A stretch of DNA of 64,000 bases, taken from contig NZ_LOKX01000037.1 of the NCBI RefSeq assembly GCF_002211285.1, positions 153,292 to 217,291 on the forward strand. The letters are read 5' to 3'. Positions 1 to 8,592 of this stretch are shown here, in pieces; position 1 is the stretch's first letter; each line of letters opens with the position of its first letter. The translations under genes were made by a program, and so were the position numbers. The notes below the pieces were generated by a model, which saw nothing but the letters and a program-made list of their open reading frames with translations, was not told the DNA's origin and searched no databases. The DNA is from Rhizobium sp. R635 (GTDB lineage: Bacteria; Pseudomonadota; Alphaproteobacteria; Rhizobiales; Rhizobiaceae).

Positions 1-1
1 C

Positions 2-1213
2 GACGTCGTCTATGTCGAGAAGCTCGGCGACGATGCGTCGACCTCCTACCGTCTGCGTCAGCCGCCGAAGGTGCAGGGCGGTCTCGTCGCCATGGACCCG
101 AAAACCGGCCGCGTGCTCGCCATGGTCGGGGGCTTCTCCTACGCCCAGTCGGAATTCAACCGCGCCACCCAGGCGATGCGCCAGCCGGGCTCCTCCTTCA
201 AGCCTTTCGTCTACGCCGCGGCGATGGACAATGGTTATACGCCCGCCTCCGTCATCATGGATGCGCCGATCGAGATCGTCTCGGGCGGCCAGGTCTGGAA
301 ACCGGAAAATTACGGCGGCGAAGTCGGCGGCCCCTCGACGCTGCGCTCGGGCATCGAGCATTCGCGCAACCTGATGACGGTGCGCCTCGCCAACGATCTC
401 GGCATGAACATCGTTGCCGAATATGCCGAGCGCTTCGGCATCTACGATCACATGCTGCCGGTCCTCTCCATGTCGCTCGGCGCCGGCGACACGACGGTGC
501 TGCGCATGGTTTCGGCCTATTCGGTCCTTGCCAATGGCGGCAAGCAGATCAAGCCGACATTGATCGACCGCATCCAGGATCGCTACGGCAAGACGATCTT
601 CAAGCATGAAGAGCGTCTGTGCGAAGGCTGCAATGCCGGCGACTGGCAGAACCAGGAAGAGCCTAATGTCGTCGACAACCGCGAGACCGTTCTCGATCCG
701 ATGACCGCCTACCAGATCACCTCGATGATGCAGGGCGTCATCCAGCGCGGCACAGCCGCAGGCAAGATCGATCTCGGCGGCCGCGACGTTGCCGGCAAGA
801 CCGGCACGACCAACGACGAAAAGGACGCTTGGTTCGTCGGCTTCACGCCGGATCTGGTCGCCGGCCTCTATATGGGCTTCGATACGCCGGCTCCGCTCGG
901 CCGTGGCGGCACCGGCGGCGGTCTTTCCGCGCCGATCTTCAACGAATTCATGCAGGCCGCGGTCAAGGACATGCCGGAATCCAAATTCGTCATTCCATCA
1001 GGCATGAACCTCATCCCGATCGACCGCAAGACCGGCATGGCCGCCGTCGACGGCGACCCCAACACGATCATCGAGGCCTTCAAGCCTGGCACCGGCCCGG
1101 CCGACAGCTTCTCCGTCATCGGCATGGACAGCACCATGGCGCCGGAAGAGATCCTGAAGACCTCGCCGCAGGCCAATCAGGCCGTCCAGACCGGCACGCC
1201 CGGCCTCTTCTAA
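2..1213 (+). CDS. mrcA: Penicillin-binding protein 1A, class A (3' part)
   Basis: The gene is already open at the left edge, so the N-terminal membrane anchor, the glycosyltransferase domain and the start lie outside the window. What remains is the transpeptidase domain of a bifunctional class A PBP, which cross-links peptidoglycan in the periplasm. The three penicilloyl-transferase motifs are in order: SSFK (SxxK, serine codon at 191), SRN (SxN, near 362) and KTGT (near 797). The sequence around them (QPGSSFKPFVYAA, GKTGTTNDEKDAWFVGF) is typical of PBP1A. A GC-rich hairpin follows the stop codon, and prfB begins about 100 nt downstream. The choice between mrcA and another class A paralogue rests on general similarity only. 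Confidence 0.9.
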   Translation, partial: DVVYVEKLGDDASTSYRLRQPPKVQGGLVAMDPKTGRVLAMVGGFSYAQSEFNRATQAMRQPGSSFKPFVYAAAMDNGYTPASVIMDAPIEIVSGGQVWKPENYGGEVGGPSTLRSGIEHSRNLMTVRLANDLGMNIVAEYAERFGIYDHMLPVLSMSLGAGDTTVLRMVSAYSVLANGGKQIKPTLIDRIQDRYGKTIFKHEERLCEGCNAGDWQNQEEPNVVDNRETVLDPMTAYQITSMMQGVIQRGTAAGKIDLGGRDVAGKTGTTNDEKDAWFVGFTPDLVAGLYMGFDTPAPLGRGGTGGGLSAPIFNEFMQAAVKDMPESKFVIPSGMNLIPIDRKTGMAAVDGDPNTIIEAFKPGTGPADSFSVIGMDSTMAPEEILKTSPQANQAVQTGTPGLF

Positions 1214-1231
1214 TCCTCGTCTGAGTTTTTG

Positions 1232-1272
1232 GACGCCCGCCGCGGCCCTTTACATCCGCGGCGGGCGTCTCT
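1232..1272 (+). terminator. Hairpin terminator after the PBP gene
   Basis: A 14-bp perfect GC-rich stem (GACGCCCGCCGCGG at 1232-1245 with its complement at 1256-1269) has a 10-nt loop and only a weak T tail. It lies 19 nt after the PBP stop codon and before prfB. It may terminate only partly, because the T run is poor. Confidence 0.55.
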
Positions 1273-1316
1273 ATGTCACCAGCACTTGAAGAAGACCGTT
1301 ACAGAGAAGCAGGAAA

Positions 1317-2448
1317 ATGCGAGCGGAAATCGAAAACGTGGTCGATGAAACCAAGCAGGCTATCACCCTGCTGAGGAGGCATCTTTGACTGGGATCAGGC
1401 GGTAAGACGACTGGACTGGTTGAACAACAAGGCAGAGGATCCGAACCTCTGGAACGACGCTGCCGAAGCCCAGAAGCTGATGCGCGAGCGCCAGCAGCTC
1501 GATGACGGCATCACCGGCGTCAGGCAGCTCGAACAGCAGCTGAACGATAATATCGAGCTGATCGGGCTCGGCGAGGAAGAGGGCGACGAAGGCATCGTCA
1601 AGGAGGCCGAGGATACGCTGAAGGCGTTGAAGGCCGAGGCTGCGCGCCGCCAGGTGGAAGCGATGCTCTCCGGCGAGGCTGACGGCAACGACACCTATCT
1701 CGAAGTCCATTCCGGCGCCGGCGGCACGGAAAGCCAAGACTGGGCGAACATGCTTCTGCGCATGTACACCCGCTGGGCCGAGCGCCAGCGTTTCAAGGTC
1801 GAGCTTCTGGAAGTCCACGATGGCGAAGAGGCGGGCATCAAGTCCGCGACCCTGCTCGTCAAGGGCCACAACGCCTATGGCTGGCTCAAGACCGAATCGG
1901 GCGTGCATCGCCTCGTGCGCATCTCGCCTTACGACAGCAATGCGCGTCGCCACACGTCGTTCTCGTCGATCTGGGTCTATCCCGTCGTCGACGACTCGAT
2001 CAACATCGAGATCAACGAAGGCGATTGCCGTATCGACACCTATCGTTCGTCGGGCGCCGGCGGGCAGCACGTCAATACGACCGACTCGGCCGTGCGTATC
2101 ACGCATATTCCGACCGGCATCGTCGTGGCCTGCCAGCAGGAGCGCTCGCAGCACAAGAACCGCGCCAAAGCCTGGGAAATGCTGCGTGCCCGCATGTACG
2201 AAGCCGAGCTGAAGAAGCGGGAAGAGGCCGCCAACGCCGAAGCCGCCTCCAAGACGGATATCGGCTGGGGCCATCAGATCCGCTCCTACGTGCTGCAGCC
2301 CTACCAGCTGGTCAAGGACCTGCGCACCGGCGTTGCCAGCACCGCGCCTGACGACGTGCTCGACGGCGAGCTGAACGAGTTCATGGAAGCCGCTCTCGCC
2401 CACCGCATCAGCGGCGCCGCTGACGCGGTCGTCGATGATGTCGACTGA
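1317..2448 (+). CDS. prfB: Peptide chain release factor 2 (programmed +1 frameshift)
   Basis: RF2 recognises UGA and UAA and triggers peptidyl-tRNA hydrolysis on the ribosome. The gene needs a +1 frameshift. Translation starts at ATG 1317 and runs 23 codons to CTT followed by an in-frame TGA (1386-1388). Slipping at CTT-T continues in the frame GAC TGG GAT to the stop at 2448, giving 376 residues. An internal Shine-Dalgarno-like AGGAGG lies just before the slip site, as in E. coli prfB. The GGQ hydrolysis motif falls at residues 248-250. The codon-recognition tripeptide at 203-205 reads SPY instead of the usual SPF. A simple ORF call would start inside the gene and lose the N-terminus. A strong terminator follows. 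Confidence 0.96.
1374..1389 (+). other. RF2 autoregulatory +1 frameshift site
   Basis: The element reads AGGAGG (1374-1379), CAT, CTT TGA C (1383-1389). The spacing between the internal SD-like hexamer and the CTT slippery codon matches that of E. coli AGGGGG-TAT-CTT-TGA-C. In the known mechanism, low RF2 lets the ribosome pause at UGA and slip +1, while high RF2 terminates at codon 24. This is seen directly in the sequence and is the only way to join the N-terminal 23 codons to the main frame. Confidence 0.95.
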
Positions 2449-2473
2449 TAGGCTACGATAGGATCGAGACGAC

Positions 2474-2500
2474 AAAGCCCCGGAAACGGGGCTTTTCTTT
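2474..2500 (+). terminator. Intrinsic terminator of prfB
   Basis: The stem AAGCCCCG/CGGGGCTT (2475-2482 with 2487-2494) has a GAAA tetraloop and is followed by TTTCTTT. It lies 25 nt after the prfB stop and just before the 3' end of the convergent hydrolase gene, so it may act in both directions. Confidence 0.9.
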
Positions 2501-2504
2501 TGGT

Positions 2505-3524
2505 CTATGTCGTCGCACCGATGTCGACGCTCTGAAACAACGCTGCCGACAGATCGGCGACCTCCTCATGAATGGCTGCGCGCTCGATGCCCGGGGGATC
2601 GGTGAAAAGCTCTGCCGCAAAGGCAAAGCCAAGACCGGTGCCTTTGGGGAGAAAGACGTAATGTCCAAGGCCGCCGCCGAAGATTTTGAGAGCACTGTGC
2701 GGGAGCCGTGCATGCAGCCATGACGAACATTCTTCGGCTGGTGCCGCCCTGTCGGCATCGCCGACGAGAATAAGGGCGGGTGCGTCGATGGCTTTGAGAC
2801 TTTCCTCGCTGAAGCCGAGAACGGAGCGACCCGGCGCGCAGACCAGTGCCGCCTTGATTCTGTCGTCCCGGTAGGAGTTCGACATGCGGGACCATGATTC
2901 GCGAAACACCTCACTGGTGCGAAGCAATGTCGGAATATGATCGGCAAGGTCGGGGAATTCCCGTGGTCCGCGCGGGCCGTCAGGCTTCAACCTTGACGGT
3001 TCGAACTGCGAGAACTGGGCGATGGCCCCGAGCAGCAGCGTTACGCTGTACGCTCCAGCTGAAAATCCCGCCGCGAACGCACGTGATATATCGATATGGC
3101 CCGAGAGATCACCCAGCCAGTCGCCACTGTGGTCAAGCATAAAGCTCAGATCCGGCGCCCGCTCCCAAAGGCAGGCAAAACCTTCGGCACGGTAGGGCTC
3201 GATGCCGGTATTGCCGTGATGACTGACGCCGAGCGCTGCAAATCCGCGATGGACCAGGCGTCGCCCCAGCCATTCCAGCCCGGCGGCCGAGCCGCCGGTG
3301 CCATGCGACAGAAGAACGAGAGGGTAGGGTCTTGCTCCGGGGCGAATGGGTGCGTCGCGCGTGACCACGGCCCTTTGGAACCAGCTTCTCTCCGGGAAAT
3401 CACTTTCCTGCGCCTCGTCGGCGGCGGGGTACCATAGTGACCAGCTGATGGGTCTGGGGCCGTCCGCGTCCCAGTTCGGCCTTGTCTCGTCGTGGAGGAC
3501 GCCGTCGCGAAATCCCAGTTTCAT
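2505..3524 (-). CDS. Alpha/beta hydrolase, dienelactone hydrolase-like
   Basis: A predicted cytoplasmic alpha/beta-hydrolase of about 339 residues. The segment LVLLSHGTGG (oxyanion-hole region) is followed by the nucleophile elbow GFSAG. A later DAPALILVGDADRAAP supplies the usual acidic residue, and GLGHYVF near the C-terminus can supply the histidine. The pattern resembles the 'predicted dienelactone hydrolase' / PAF-acetylhydrolase-like group, but the substrate cannot be told. The start is taken at ATG 3524 (MKLGFRDG). The frame stays open to a TTG at 3560 that overlaps the stop of the next gene upstream, so a longer coupled start is possible. It follows the secreted-protein gene at 3557-4066 on the same strand. 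Confidence 0.75.
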   Translation of the reverse strand: MKLGFRDGVLHDETRPNWDADGPRPISWSLWYPAADEAQESDFPERSWFQRAVVTRDAPIRPGARPYPLVLLSHGTGGSAAGLEWLGRRLVHRGFAALGVSHHGNTGIEPYRAEGFACLWERAPDLSFMLDHSGDWLGDLSGHIDISRAFAAGFSAGAYSVTLLLGAIAQFSQFEPSRLKPDGPRGPREFPDLADHIPTLLRTSEVFRESWSRMSNSYRDDRIKAALVCAPGRSVLGFSEESLKAIDAPALILVGDADRAAPAEECSSWLHARLPHSALKIFGGGLGHYVFLPKGTGLGFAFAAELFTDPPGIERAAIHEEVADLSAALFQSVDIGATT

Positions 3525-3556
3525 TTGTTGGCCGTCTCTCCGGGAGGAGCTCCCCT

Positions 3557-4066
3557 TCAATTCGTCGCCTTTTCCACGGTGATGTCGCCGAATTCGTCGA
3601 TCATCACCGTCCAGCCGTTCGGCTCTGCCGCAGGGTCGGTCTTGAGATAGATGGTCGCGAAGAGCCCCGGTTGCTTGATGATGCCGGTCGAATTCTCAGG
3701 GCGTATGTCGGTGACGTAAGGCTTCAGGTCGCTGAATTCCTGCAGCTCGATGGTCGAGACGATCGCCGGGCCACTCTCGGCCTGGGCAATCTGCTGCAGA
3801 TAGATCTTGGAGGTTTTGTCCGGCTGGCGGACGGCAAAGAGCTTGTAATAGCCGTGGCGCTGTGCGCCTTTTTCCCCGGGTTTGGCAATGGCCTCGCCGC
3901 CGCTCGGCGCCCGCTCGATAGCCGGCGAGTTGCCGTCGTCCTCCCAGTAGCCGGTGCTGGTCGCGAAAATCACCGAAGCCGGCAGGATGGCATCCTGCGC
4001 GGGGGCGGCTGCAGCCGACATCCCGACCAGGAAAGCCGTCGTTATCAAGAGGCGTCGCATTGCCAT
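3557..4066 (-). CDS. Secreted hypothetical protein
   Basis: A 169-residue protein not recognised as a named family. It opens with a clear signal peptide (MAMRRLLITTAFLVGM, then an alanine-rich segment ending APAQ, cleavage probably after residue 24), so the mature protein is periplasmic or secreted. The mature part is soluble and mixed alpha/beta by composition, with one conspicuous stretch (GYYKLFAVRQPDKTSKIYLQ). It ends just before the hydrolase and lies 4 nt downstream of nadK on the same strand. nadK, this gene and the hydrolase are therefore probably co-transcribed. Confidence 0.65.
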   Translation of the reverse strand: MAMRRLLITTAFLVGMSAAAAPAQDAILPASVIFATSTGYWEDDGNSPAIERAPSGGEAIAKPGEKGAQRHGYYKLFAVRQPDKTSKIYLQQIAQAESGPAIVSTIELQEFSDLKPYVTDIRPENSTGIIKQPGLFATIYLKTDPAAEPNGWTVMIDEFGDITVEKATN

Positions 4067-4070
4067 CGTC

Positions 4071-4844
4071 TCAATCCTTGAACTGCTCGGCGAGAATACG
4101 GTCGGACCACGAGCGGTCGGGATCGGAAAGGATGCGCGCCGTCATATGCTCCGACTGGGCGATGCGGACATGCAGCACGGATTTGACCTCGGTATTGTCG
4201 GCCACCGCATTCACCGGGCGCTTGATCGGCTCGAGAACGTCGATATCGACGGTCACCTTGTTTGGAAGCAGGGCACCCCTCCAGCGCCGCGGTCTGAAGG
4301 CGCTGACCGGGGTCATCGCGAGCAGCGGCGCCTCGAGCGGCAGGATCGGACCATGGGCGGAAAGATTGTAGGCCGTCGATCCGGCGGGGGTCGCCACCAT
4401 CAGCCCGTCGCAGATCAGTTCCTCCAGGCGCACCCGTCCATCCACCACGACCCTCAGATTGGCGGCCTGATAGGATTGGCGGAAAAGATAGACTTCGTTG
4501 ATGGCGAGCGCGGTCGTGTTGGTGCCGTCGGCATTGGCCGTCGTCATTTTCAGCGGCCGAAAGGCATTTTCAACGGCGGCGCAGATGCGCTCCTGAAGCC
4601 TGTCGGTGCGATAATCATTCATCAGGAAGCCGACCGAGCCGCGATTCATGCCGTAGACCAGCTTGCCGGAGTTCATGGTACTGTGCAGCGTCTGCAGCAT
4701 GAAACCGTCACCACCGAGCGCCACGATGACGTCGGCCTCCTCCGCCGGTACGTCGCCATAGATGCGAATCAGTTCTTCGCGCGCGGCGAGCGCCTCCATC
4801 GTCGGTGAGGCTATAAAGGAAAGCGTCTGAAATGACCGGCCCAT
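4071..4844 (-). CDS. nadK: NAD kinase
   Basis: ATP-dependent phosphorylation of NAD to NADP in the cytoplasm. The 257-residue length fits the short rhizobial form. The hallmark GGDG lies at residues 44-47 (VALGGDGFMLQTLH), followed by the NAD-kinase segments YGMNRGSVGFLMND and DGLMVATPAGSTAYNLSAHGP. The last of these is the conserved substrate-binding loop. The start at 4844 has AAAGG five to six nt upstream. It heads a minus-strand group with the two genes below it, and an intergenic region carrying tRNA-Thr lies on its other side. Confidence 0.95.
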   Translation of the reverse strand: MGRSFQTLSFIASPTMEALAAREELIRIYGDVPAEEADVIVALGGDGFMLQTLHSTMNSGKLVYGMNRGSVGFLMNDYRTDRLQERICAAVENAFRPLKMTTANADGTNTTALAINEVYLFRQSYQAANLRVVVDGRVRLEELICDGLMVATPAGSTAYNLSAHGPILPLEAPLLAMTPVSAFRPRRWRGALLPNKVTVDIDVLEPIKRPVNAVADNTEVKSVLHVRIAQSEHMTARILSDPDRSWSDRILAEQFKD

Positions 4845-5055
4845 GCAATGCCCTTTGTGAAGCTGCTCTAGCTAAAGGATAAAGGGCTGGTGCGACAAGG
4901 GCTTTTGCATTGCGAGCTGTTTTGGGCCGATACCGATCGTCAATGACAACAGGTGAGATGGTCCGGCGATACCTTCCGCCTGGCGCGGGCGGCGGCCGCA
5001 CAGGGATGGATTTTTCTTTACAGAAGCGCAGAATCTGCTAGTTGGGGCAGCTGTT

Positions 5056-5131
<76 letters not shown>

Positions 5132-5248
5132 TCTTTTGCGCGGGATGCGCATTTCCTTTCATCTGATGAACCTTGCGTGAAGGACCGCTTCAGCGGCGAT
5201 TCAGCCGCGCCTGCTTATGTTCGCCTCATCATCAACGAGGTAACAGCC

Positions 5249-5572
5249 ATGAAGCTTGCACATCTCTTTCTCGCCGCAATCATTTCCGTGGGTGCGGGCG
5301 CTGCGTCCGTCGCACCGGCCGCCGCCATGCCGGCCGAGCGGCCGGCGGCGACGACGCAAGGCGATATCGTCCAAATTCGTGATGGCTGGCGACGTGATCG
5401 CGACCGTGACGATCGTGACGGGCGCGGGTGGCGTGATGAGGACGATTGGCGCCGGTCCGACTGGCGCGATGATCGCCGTCAATGGCGGCGGTGGCGTGCC
5501 GAGCGGTGGCAAGAGCGCCGCGAGTGGCACCGTCGCGATCGCGATATACCCTTTTGGCTCTACCGCAGCTGA
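5249..5572 (+). CDS. Small secreted Arg/Trp/Asp-rich protein
   Basis: A 107-residue protein. An N-terminal signal peptide (MKLAHLFLAAIISVGAGA, likely cleaved near AAAMPA) is followed by a mature chain built almost only of R, W, D, E and G, for example GWRRDRDRDDRDGRGW. It ends in a hydrophobic IPFWLYRS. The low-complexity, highly charged tail resembles RcnB-like or other small periplasmic rhizobial proteins, but I cannot assign a family. The start at 5249 is chosen for its SD (GAGG eight nt upstream) and because the signal peptide begins there; the frame is open further upstream. A terminator follows within 6 nt. Confidence 0.7.
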   Translation: MKLAHLFLAAIISVGAGAASVAPAAAMPAERPAATTQGDIVQIRDGWRRDRDRDDRDGRGWRDEDDWRRSDWRDDRRQWRRWRAERWQERREWHRRDRDIPFWLYRS

Positions 5573-5577
5573 TGATG

Positions 5578-5605
5578 ATAGCCCGGCTTGTCCGGGCTAT
5601 TTTTC
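5578..5605 (+). terminator. Intrinsic terminator
   Basis: The 9-bp perfect stem ATAGCCCGG/CCGGGCTAT (5578-5586 with 5592-5600) has a 5-nt loop and a TTTTT run. It immediately follows the Arg/Trp-rich secreted protein gene. Confidence 0.92.
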
Positions 5606-5755
5606 TAATGAGTGAGAGGTTCGTTGACGCTCGCTTCGATCCTGTCGCCATTGCCGGTCTGGCCGGCACCGGAAGGCGGCATCCTCGCGATAGGCGTTCA
5701 ATCCTCGTTCTGTTTCGGGATTAACGCGTGATCGTCGCCCGCATTCACAGCTGTT

Positions 5756-5914
5756 CTATTGCACTGTTCCCGGTGTCGCGGGGCCGGGTGCGGTCGGCGA
5801 CAGGGGATCGGGCTGGTGGACGGGGTGCGTTGTGTCCACCCAGATGATACTCAGAATGATCCCGACGAAGACCGCGATGAAGAGGACACCGAAAATCAGT
5901 GGTCGAATGGCCAT
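5756..5914 (-). CDS. Small single-span membrane protein (52 aa)
   Basis: A 52-residue peptide: a short N-terminus (MAIRP), one long hydrophobic segment (residues 6-25, LIFGVLFIAVFVGIILSIIW) and a proline-rich hydrophilic tail (HPVHQPDPLSPTAPGPATPG). The start at 5914 is chosen because AGGAGG lies upstream (12-nt spacing, slightly long) and the reading makes a sensible membrane peptide; the frame also stays open 29 codons upstream. The function is unknown. The neighbours are small secreted proteins. Confidence 0.55.
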   Translation of the reverse strand: MAIRPLIFGVLFIAVFVGIILSIIWVDTTHPVHQPDPLSPTAPGPATPGTVQ

Positions 5915-6123
5915 GGGGCGGATATTCCTCCTTGCCTCTGGTCGGTTGCTGCAATCGGTCGTCGCCCGATCATAGTGCGCCGGAGCATCTTTCCAAGGCA
6001 AAAATGGATTTTCCCGGTATAGAGCGAACGCCCTGCGGTCGTAGCCGCCACTTGATTTCCATCTGTCGCGGCGGATCGAAACATGTCACAGATACCGGAA
6101 ACATGGGGAAGCGGGGAGCTGTG

Positions 6124-6864
6124 ATGAAGCGGGCTGTTGCGACATCGGTCATCATGGCGGCATTCGTTTCCCTTGCCAGCGCATCGGAAGATGCCGCCTT
6201 CTTCGACAAGCCGGTGAAAGTGGACGTCGTGGCGCTGCCGAAGGATGAGCTCAATCCCCGTGCGAAGCCGAAGATCAGTTGCAGCCGTTATCCAGGCTTC
6301 ATGGTCAAGGAAGTCGATCTCGGTGACGTCGGCGCCGAAAAGCTGGCGCTGCTCGCTGCGGACGCGCCTTGCGAGCGTGCCGATGAGCGCGAACGAGTCG
6401 TCGAGGACGACACCGCCGGCTACTTTATGGGCGCCAGCGGCGGTTTCGTCTTTTTCCGCGCGGCGGATGGGTGGAACGGCGGGCAGCCGTTCGTCGTCTA
6501 TGATGCGACAACGGGTGAGCGGCTGCTGAACGATTCTCTGGATGGCGATGATTTTGCCGCGATCAGGGGCGGCAAGGGAGAGCTGACCCTCGATTTTCGC
6601 CGCGTCTACACGGCTTCGTGCTCTCTCTATCTGGAGGGGACTGTTTGCGCGAAAGCGATCGCCGCCGATACCGGCCTGTCGCCGGAGCAACTGCCGGATT
6701 GTGCCGTCGCCTACAAAGCGGAAATGAAGCGCAGTCCCGACTATGCCAAGGAAATCGAAAAGCTGCCGAGCGTCATCGTCTATCCGGTCGAGCTGATCTA
6801 CGTGGCAGGCGATACCGCGCGCAGGCCGACGGGCGGAGCGACCGCCTGCTGGACGCCGAGCTGA
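6124..6864 (+). CDS. Secreted hypothetical protein
   Basis: A 246-residue protein not assigned to a family. Residues 1-20 (MKRAVATSVIMAAFVSLASA) form a signal peptide. The mature protein contains five cysteines (ISCSRYPG, DAPCERAD, YTASCSLYLEGTVCAK, PDCAVAYK) that could form disulphides in the periplasm, plus one near the C-terminus (TACWTPS). The central DGWNGGQPFVVYDATTGERLL looks like a beta-rich fold. The start at 6124 is supported by the signal peptide. The frame is open upstream to about 5899 without a better start. It is convergent with the inhibitor gene, with a 6-nt gap. Confidence 0.7.
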   Translation: MKRAVATSVIMAAFVSLASASEDAAFFDKPVKVDVVALPKDELNPRAKPKISCSRYPGFMVKEVDLGDVGAEKLALLAADAPCERADERERVVEDDTAGYFMGASGGFVFFRAADGWNGGQPFVVYDATTGERLLNDSLDGDDFAAIRGGKGELTLDFRRVYTASCSLYLEGTVCAKAIAADTGLSPEQLPDCAVAYKAEMKRSPDYAKEIEKLPSVIVYPVELIYVAGDTARRPTGGATACWTPS

Positions 6865-6870
6865 TCGAGA

Positions 6871-7563
6871 TTACTGACGCACCAGCGAAAGCGGCTTGCC
6901 GCCCTCCTGCTTCGACTTGTCGAAATTGCCATCGGCACGCATGTCGAAGGCAAGCGACGAGCCGTCATGGCTCATCAGCGTGAGACCGAAACCGTCGATA
7001 TGCCAGACCGCGAGCTTCAGCCTGGCGACATTCGCAGCGCAGTCACTGGAGGGTGACATCGGCGCGTTGCCGTCTGCCTGGGCATTGTCCTTGAGGGTGA
7101 CGATGCAGAGCTTTTCGCCGTCCGGCCTCTGCATCGTCCATATCCCGGCAAGGTTGCTGAAGGTTGGCAGGCGATTGATCCCCTCTGGCGCTGCGAGCAG
7201 CAGGAGCGGCGCGCCGTCTTCCGTCTTCATCGGCGAACCCTCGTTCTCGACGAAGCGGGCGAGCACCTTGCGCGTCGCATCGATCAGGATGAGGCCGCCA
7301 TTGCCGTCGAAATTCCAGGCAGCGGCTTCGGCAAGCGCCGGCAACGGCTTGGCGCAGGAATCCTGGCCGGAAAGCGAATGGCCGCTGATCGCCATGTCGG
7401 TTTCCAATGTTATCCGGCATCCGGCTGCGCCATCCTCTGGGGCAACGAGATAGGTTCCCGCCTGCGCCTTGATAATATCGGGATCGATCTCCTGTCCGCA
7501 TGCCGCGCCACAGACAAGGAGCGTCGCCGCCGAAGCCGCGAGCCGAAGAACGAAACGGATCAT
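6871..7563 (-). CDS. AprI/Inh-family metalloprotease inhibitor, two repeats
   Basis: A 230-residue secreted protein. A signal peptide (MIRFVLRLAASAATLLVCGAACGQ) precedes two related halves. Repeat 1 (about residues 33-115) runs AGTYLV...GCRITLETD...WNFDGNGGLILID...VLARF. Repeat 2 (about 137-225) runs AGIWTMQ...LCIVTLKD...WHIDGFGLTLMSHDG...LAF. This spacing of a W/Y, a Cys-strand, a W-x-x-DG and a terminal beta-strand matches the Inh/AprI inhibitor domain, which blocks serralysin-type zinc proteases. Known Inh proteins have a single copy of about 100 residues, so the tandem form is notable. No serralysin gene is next to it. Confidence 0.7.
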   Translation of the reverse strand: MIRFVLRLAASAATLLVCGAACGQEIDPDIIKAQAGTYLVAPEDGAAGCRITLETDMAISGHSLSGQDSCAKPLPALAEAAAWNFDGNGGLILIDATRKVLARFVENEGSPMKTEDGAPLLLLAAPEGINRLPTFSNLAGIWTMQRPDGEKLCIVTLKDNAQADGNAPMSPSSDCAANVARLKLAVWHIDGFGLTLMSHDGSSLAFDMRADGNFDKSKQEGGKPLSLVRQ

Positions 7564-7599
7564 GACAATTCCCCTTTGTCCGGTCCGCCTCTGGACCGC

Positions 7600-8490
7600 T
7601 TATGCTTTCAAGTATAGCCGCGCCGCGTAAAGCGCGATCGCCGCTGCGTTCGAGACGTTCAGCGACTTGATCGCGCCGGGCATGTCGAGGCGGGCAAGCG
7701 CACCGACGGTCTCGCGCGTCTTCTGCCGCAGCCCCTTGCCCTCGGAACCGAGCACCAGAGCCACCTTCTCGCCGGAGAAGGTGCCTTCGAGCGGCGCCGG
7801 TCCTTCCGAATCGAGGCCGATGGTGGAGAAGCCGAGCTTGTGCAATTCACCGAGCACATCGGCGAGATTGGTGATCTGTATATAAGGTATCAGTTCCAGC
7901 GCGCCGGAGGCGGATTTGGCGAGCACACCGGACTCGGTCGGGCTATGTCTCTGGGTAGTGATGACCGCGCCGGCATTGAAGGCGACGGCCGAGCGCATGA
8001 TCGCGCCGACATTGTGCGGATCGGTGACCTGGTCGAGGACGAGCAGGAGAGGGCTGTCCTTTAGCGCTTCCAGCCGGCGCACCGGAAGCGGCCGTGTTTC
8101 CAGCATCACGCCCTGATGGATCGCGTCGGGGCCGAGGACCTTGTCGATCTCCTGCGGTGAGACGATCTCGACGGGAATGCCGAGCGCCTCGACATCGATT
8201 TCGAGCCGGGCGAGCGCATTCTGCGTCGTAAACAGCTTGATCTTTTTGCGCTCGGGATTGTCGAGCGCCGCGCGCACCGTATGCAGGCCATAGAGATGAA
8301 CCTGGTCGGGGGCGAGGGCCGGTGGCTTCCAGTCTTCAGCGCCGCGCTTGCGCTTTTGTGGCTGCGGCGTCGGGATCTCGCCGCGCTCACGCTTGGCGTC
8401 GCGGTGGGCTCGCCGAAGATTGGCGTAGTGCGTATCCTTGGCGGATGGGTCTGTGACGGTCTTGCCGCCGGATTTCTTGTCTTTGCTCAT
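7600..8490 (-). CDS. rlmB: 23S rRNA (guanosine-2'-O-)-methyltransferase, TrmH/SpoU family
   Basis: A 296-residue SPOUT methyltransferase that uses SAM. An N-terminal basic extension (about 1-60, KKSGGKTVTDPSAKDTHYAN, lysine/arginine rich) is followed by the substrate-binding domain (LYGLHTVRAALDNPERK). Next come the three SpoU motifs: LDQVTDPHNVGAIMRSA (motif 1), LVLGSEGKGLRQ (motif 2) and SLNVSNAAAIALYAAR (motif 3, knot). This architecture fits RlmB (Gm2251) or a close group-3 TrmH protein; RlmB is the better match. It faces away from the tRNA-Tyr promoter. Confidence 0.88.
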   Translation of the reverse strand: MSKDKKSGGKTVTDPSAKDTHYANLRRAHRDAKRERGEIPTPQPQKRKRGAEDWKPPALAPDQVHLYGLHTVRAALDNPERKKIKLFTTQNALARLEIDVEALGIPVEIVSPQEIDKVLGPDAIHQGVMLETRPLPVRRLEALKDSPLLLVLDQVTDPHNVGAIMRSAVAFNAGAVITTQRHSPTESGVLAKSASGALELIPYIQITNLADVLGELHKLGFSTIGLDSEGPAPLEGTFSGEKVALVLGSEGKGLRQKTRETVGALARLDMPGAIKSLNVSNAAAIALYAARLYLKA

Positions 8491-8592
8491 GCGGCTTTAT
8501 AGCCAGGGCGCTCGTCGTCGCATAGGCCTTCTTTCATATGCCGGCTTTCGGCGGCGAATGAAATTTTTCGTGTTTTTTCCGTAGTCATCGTG

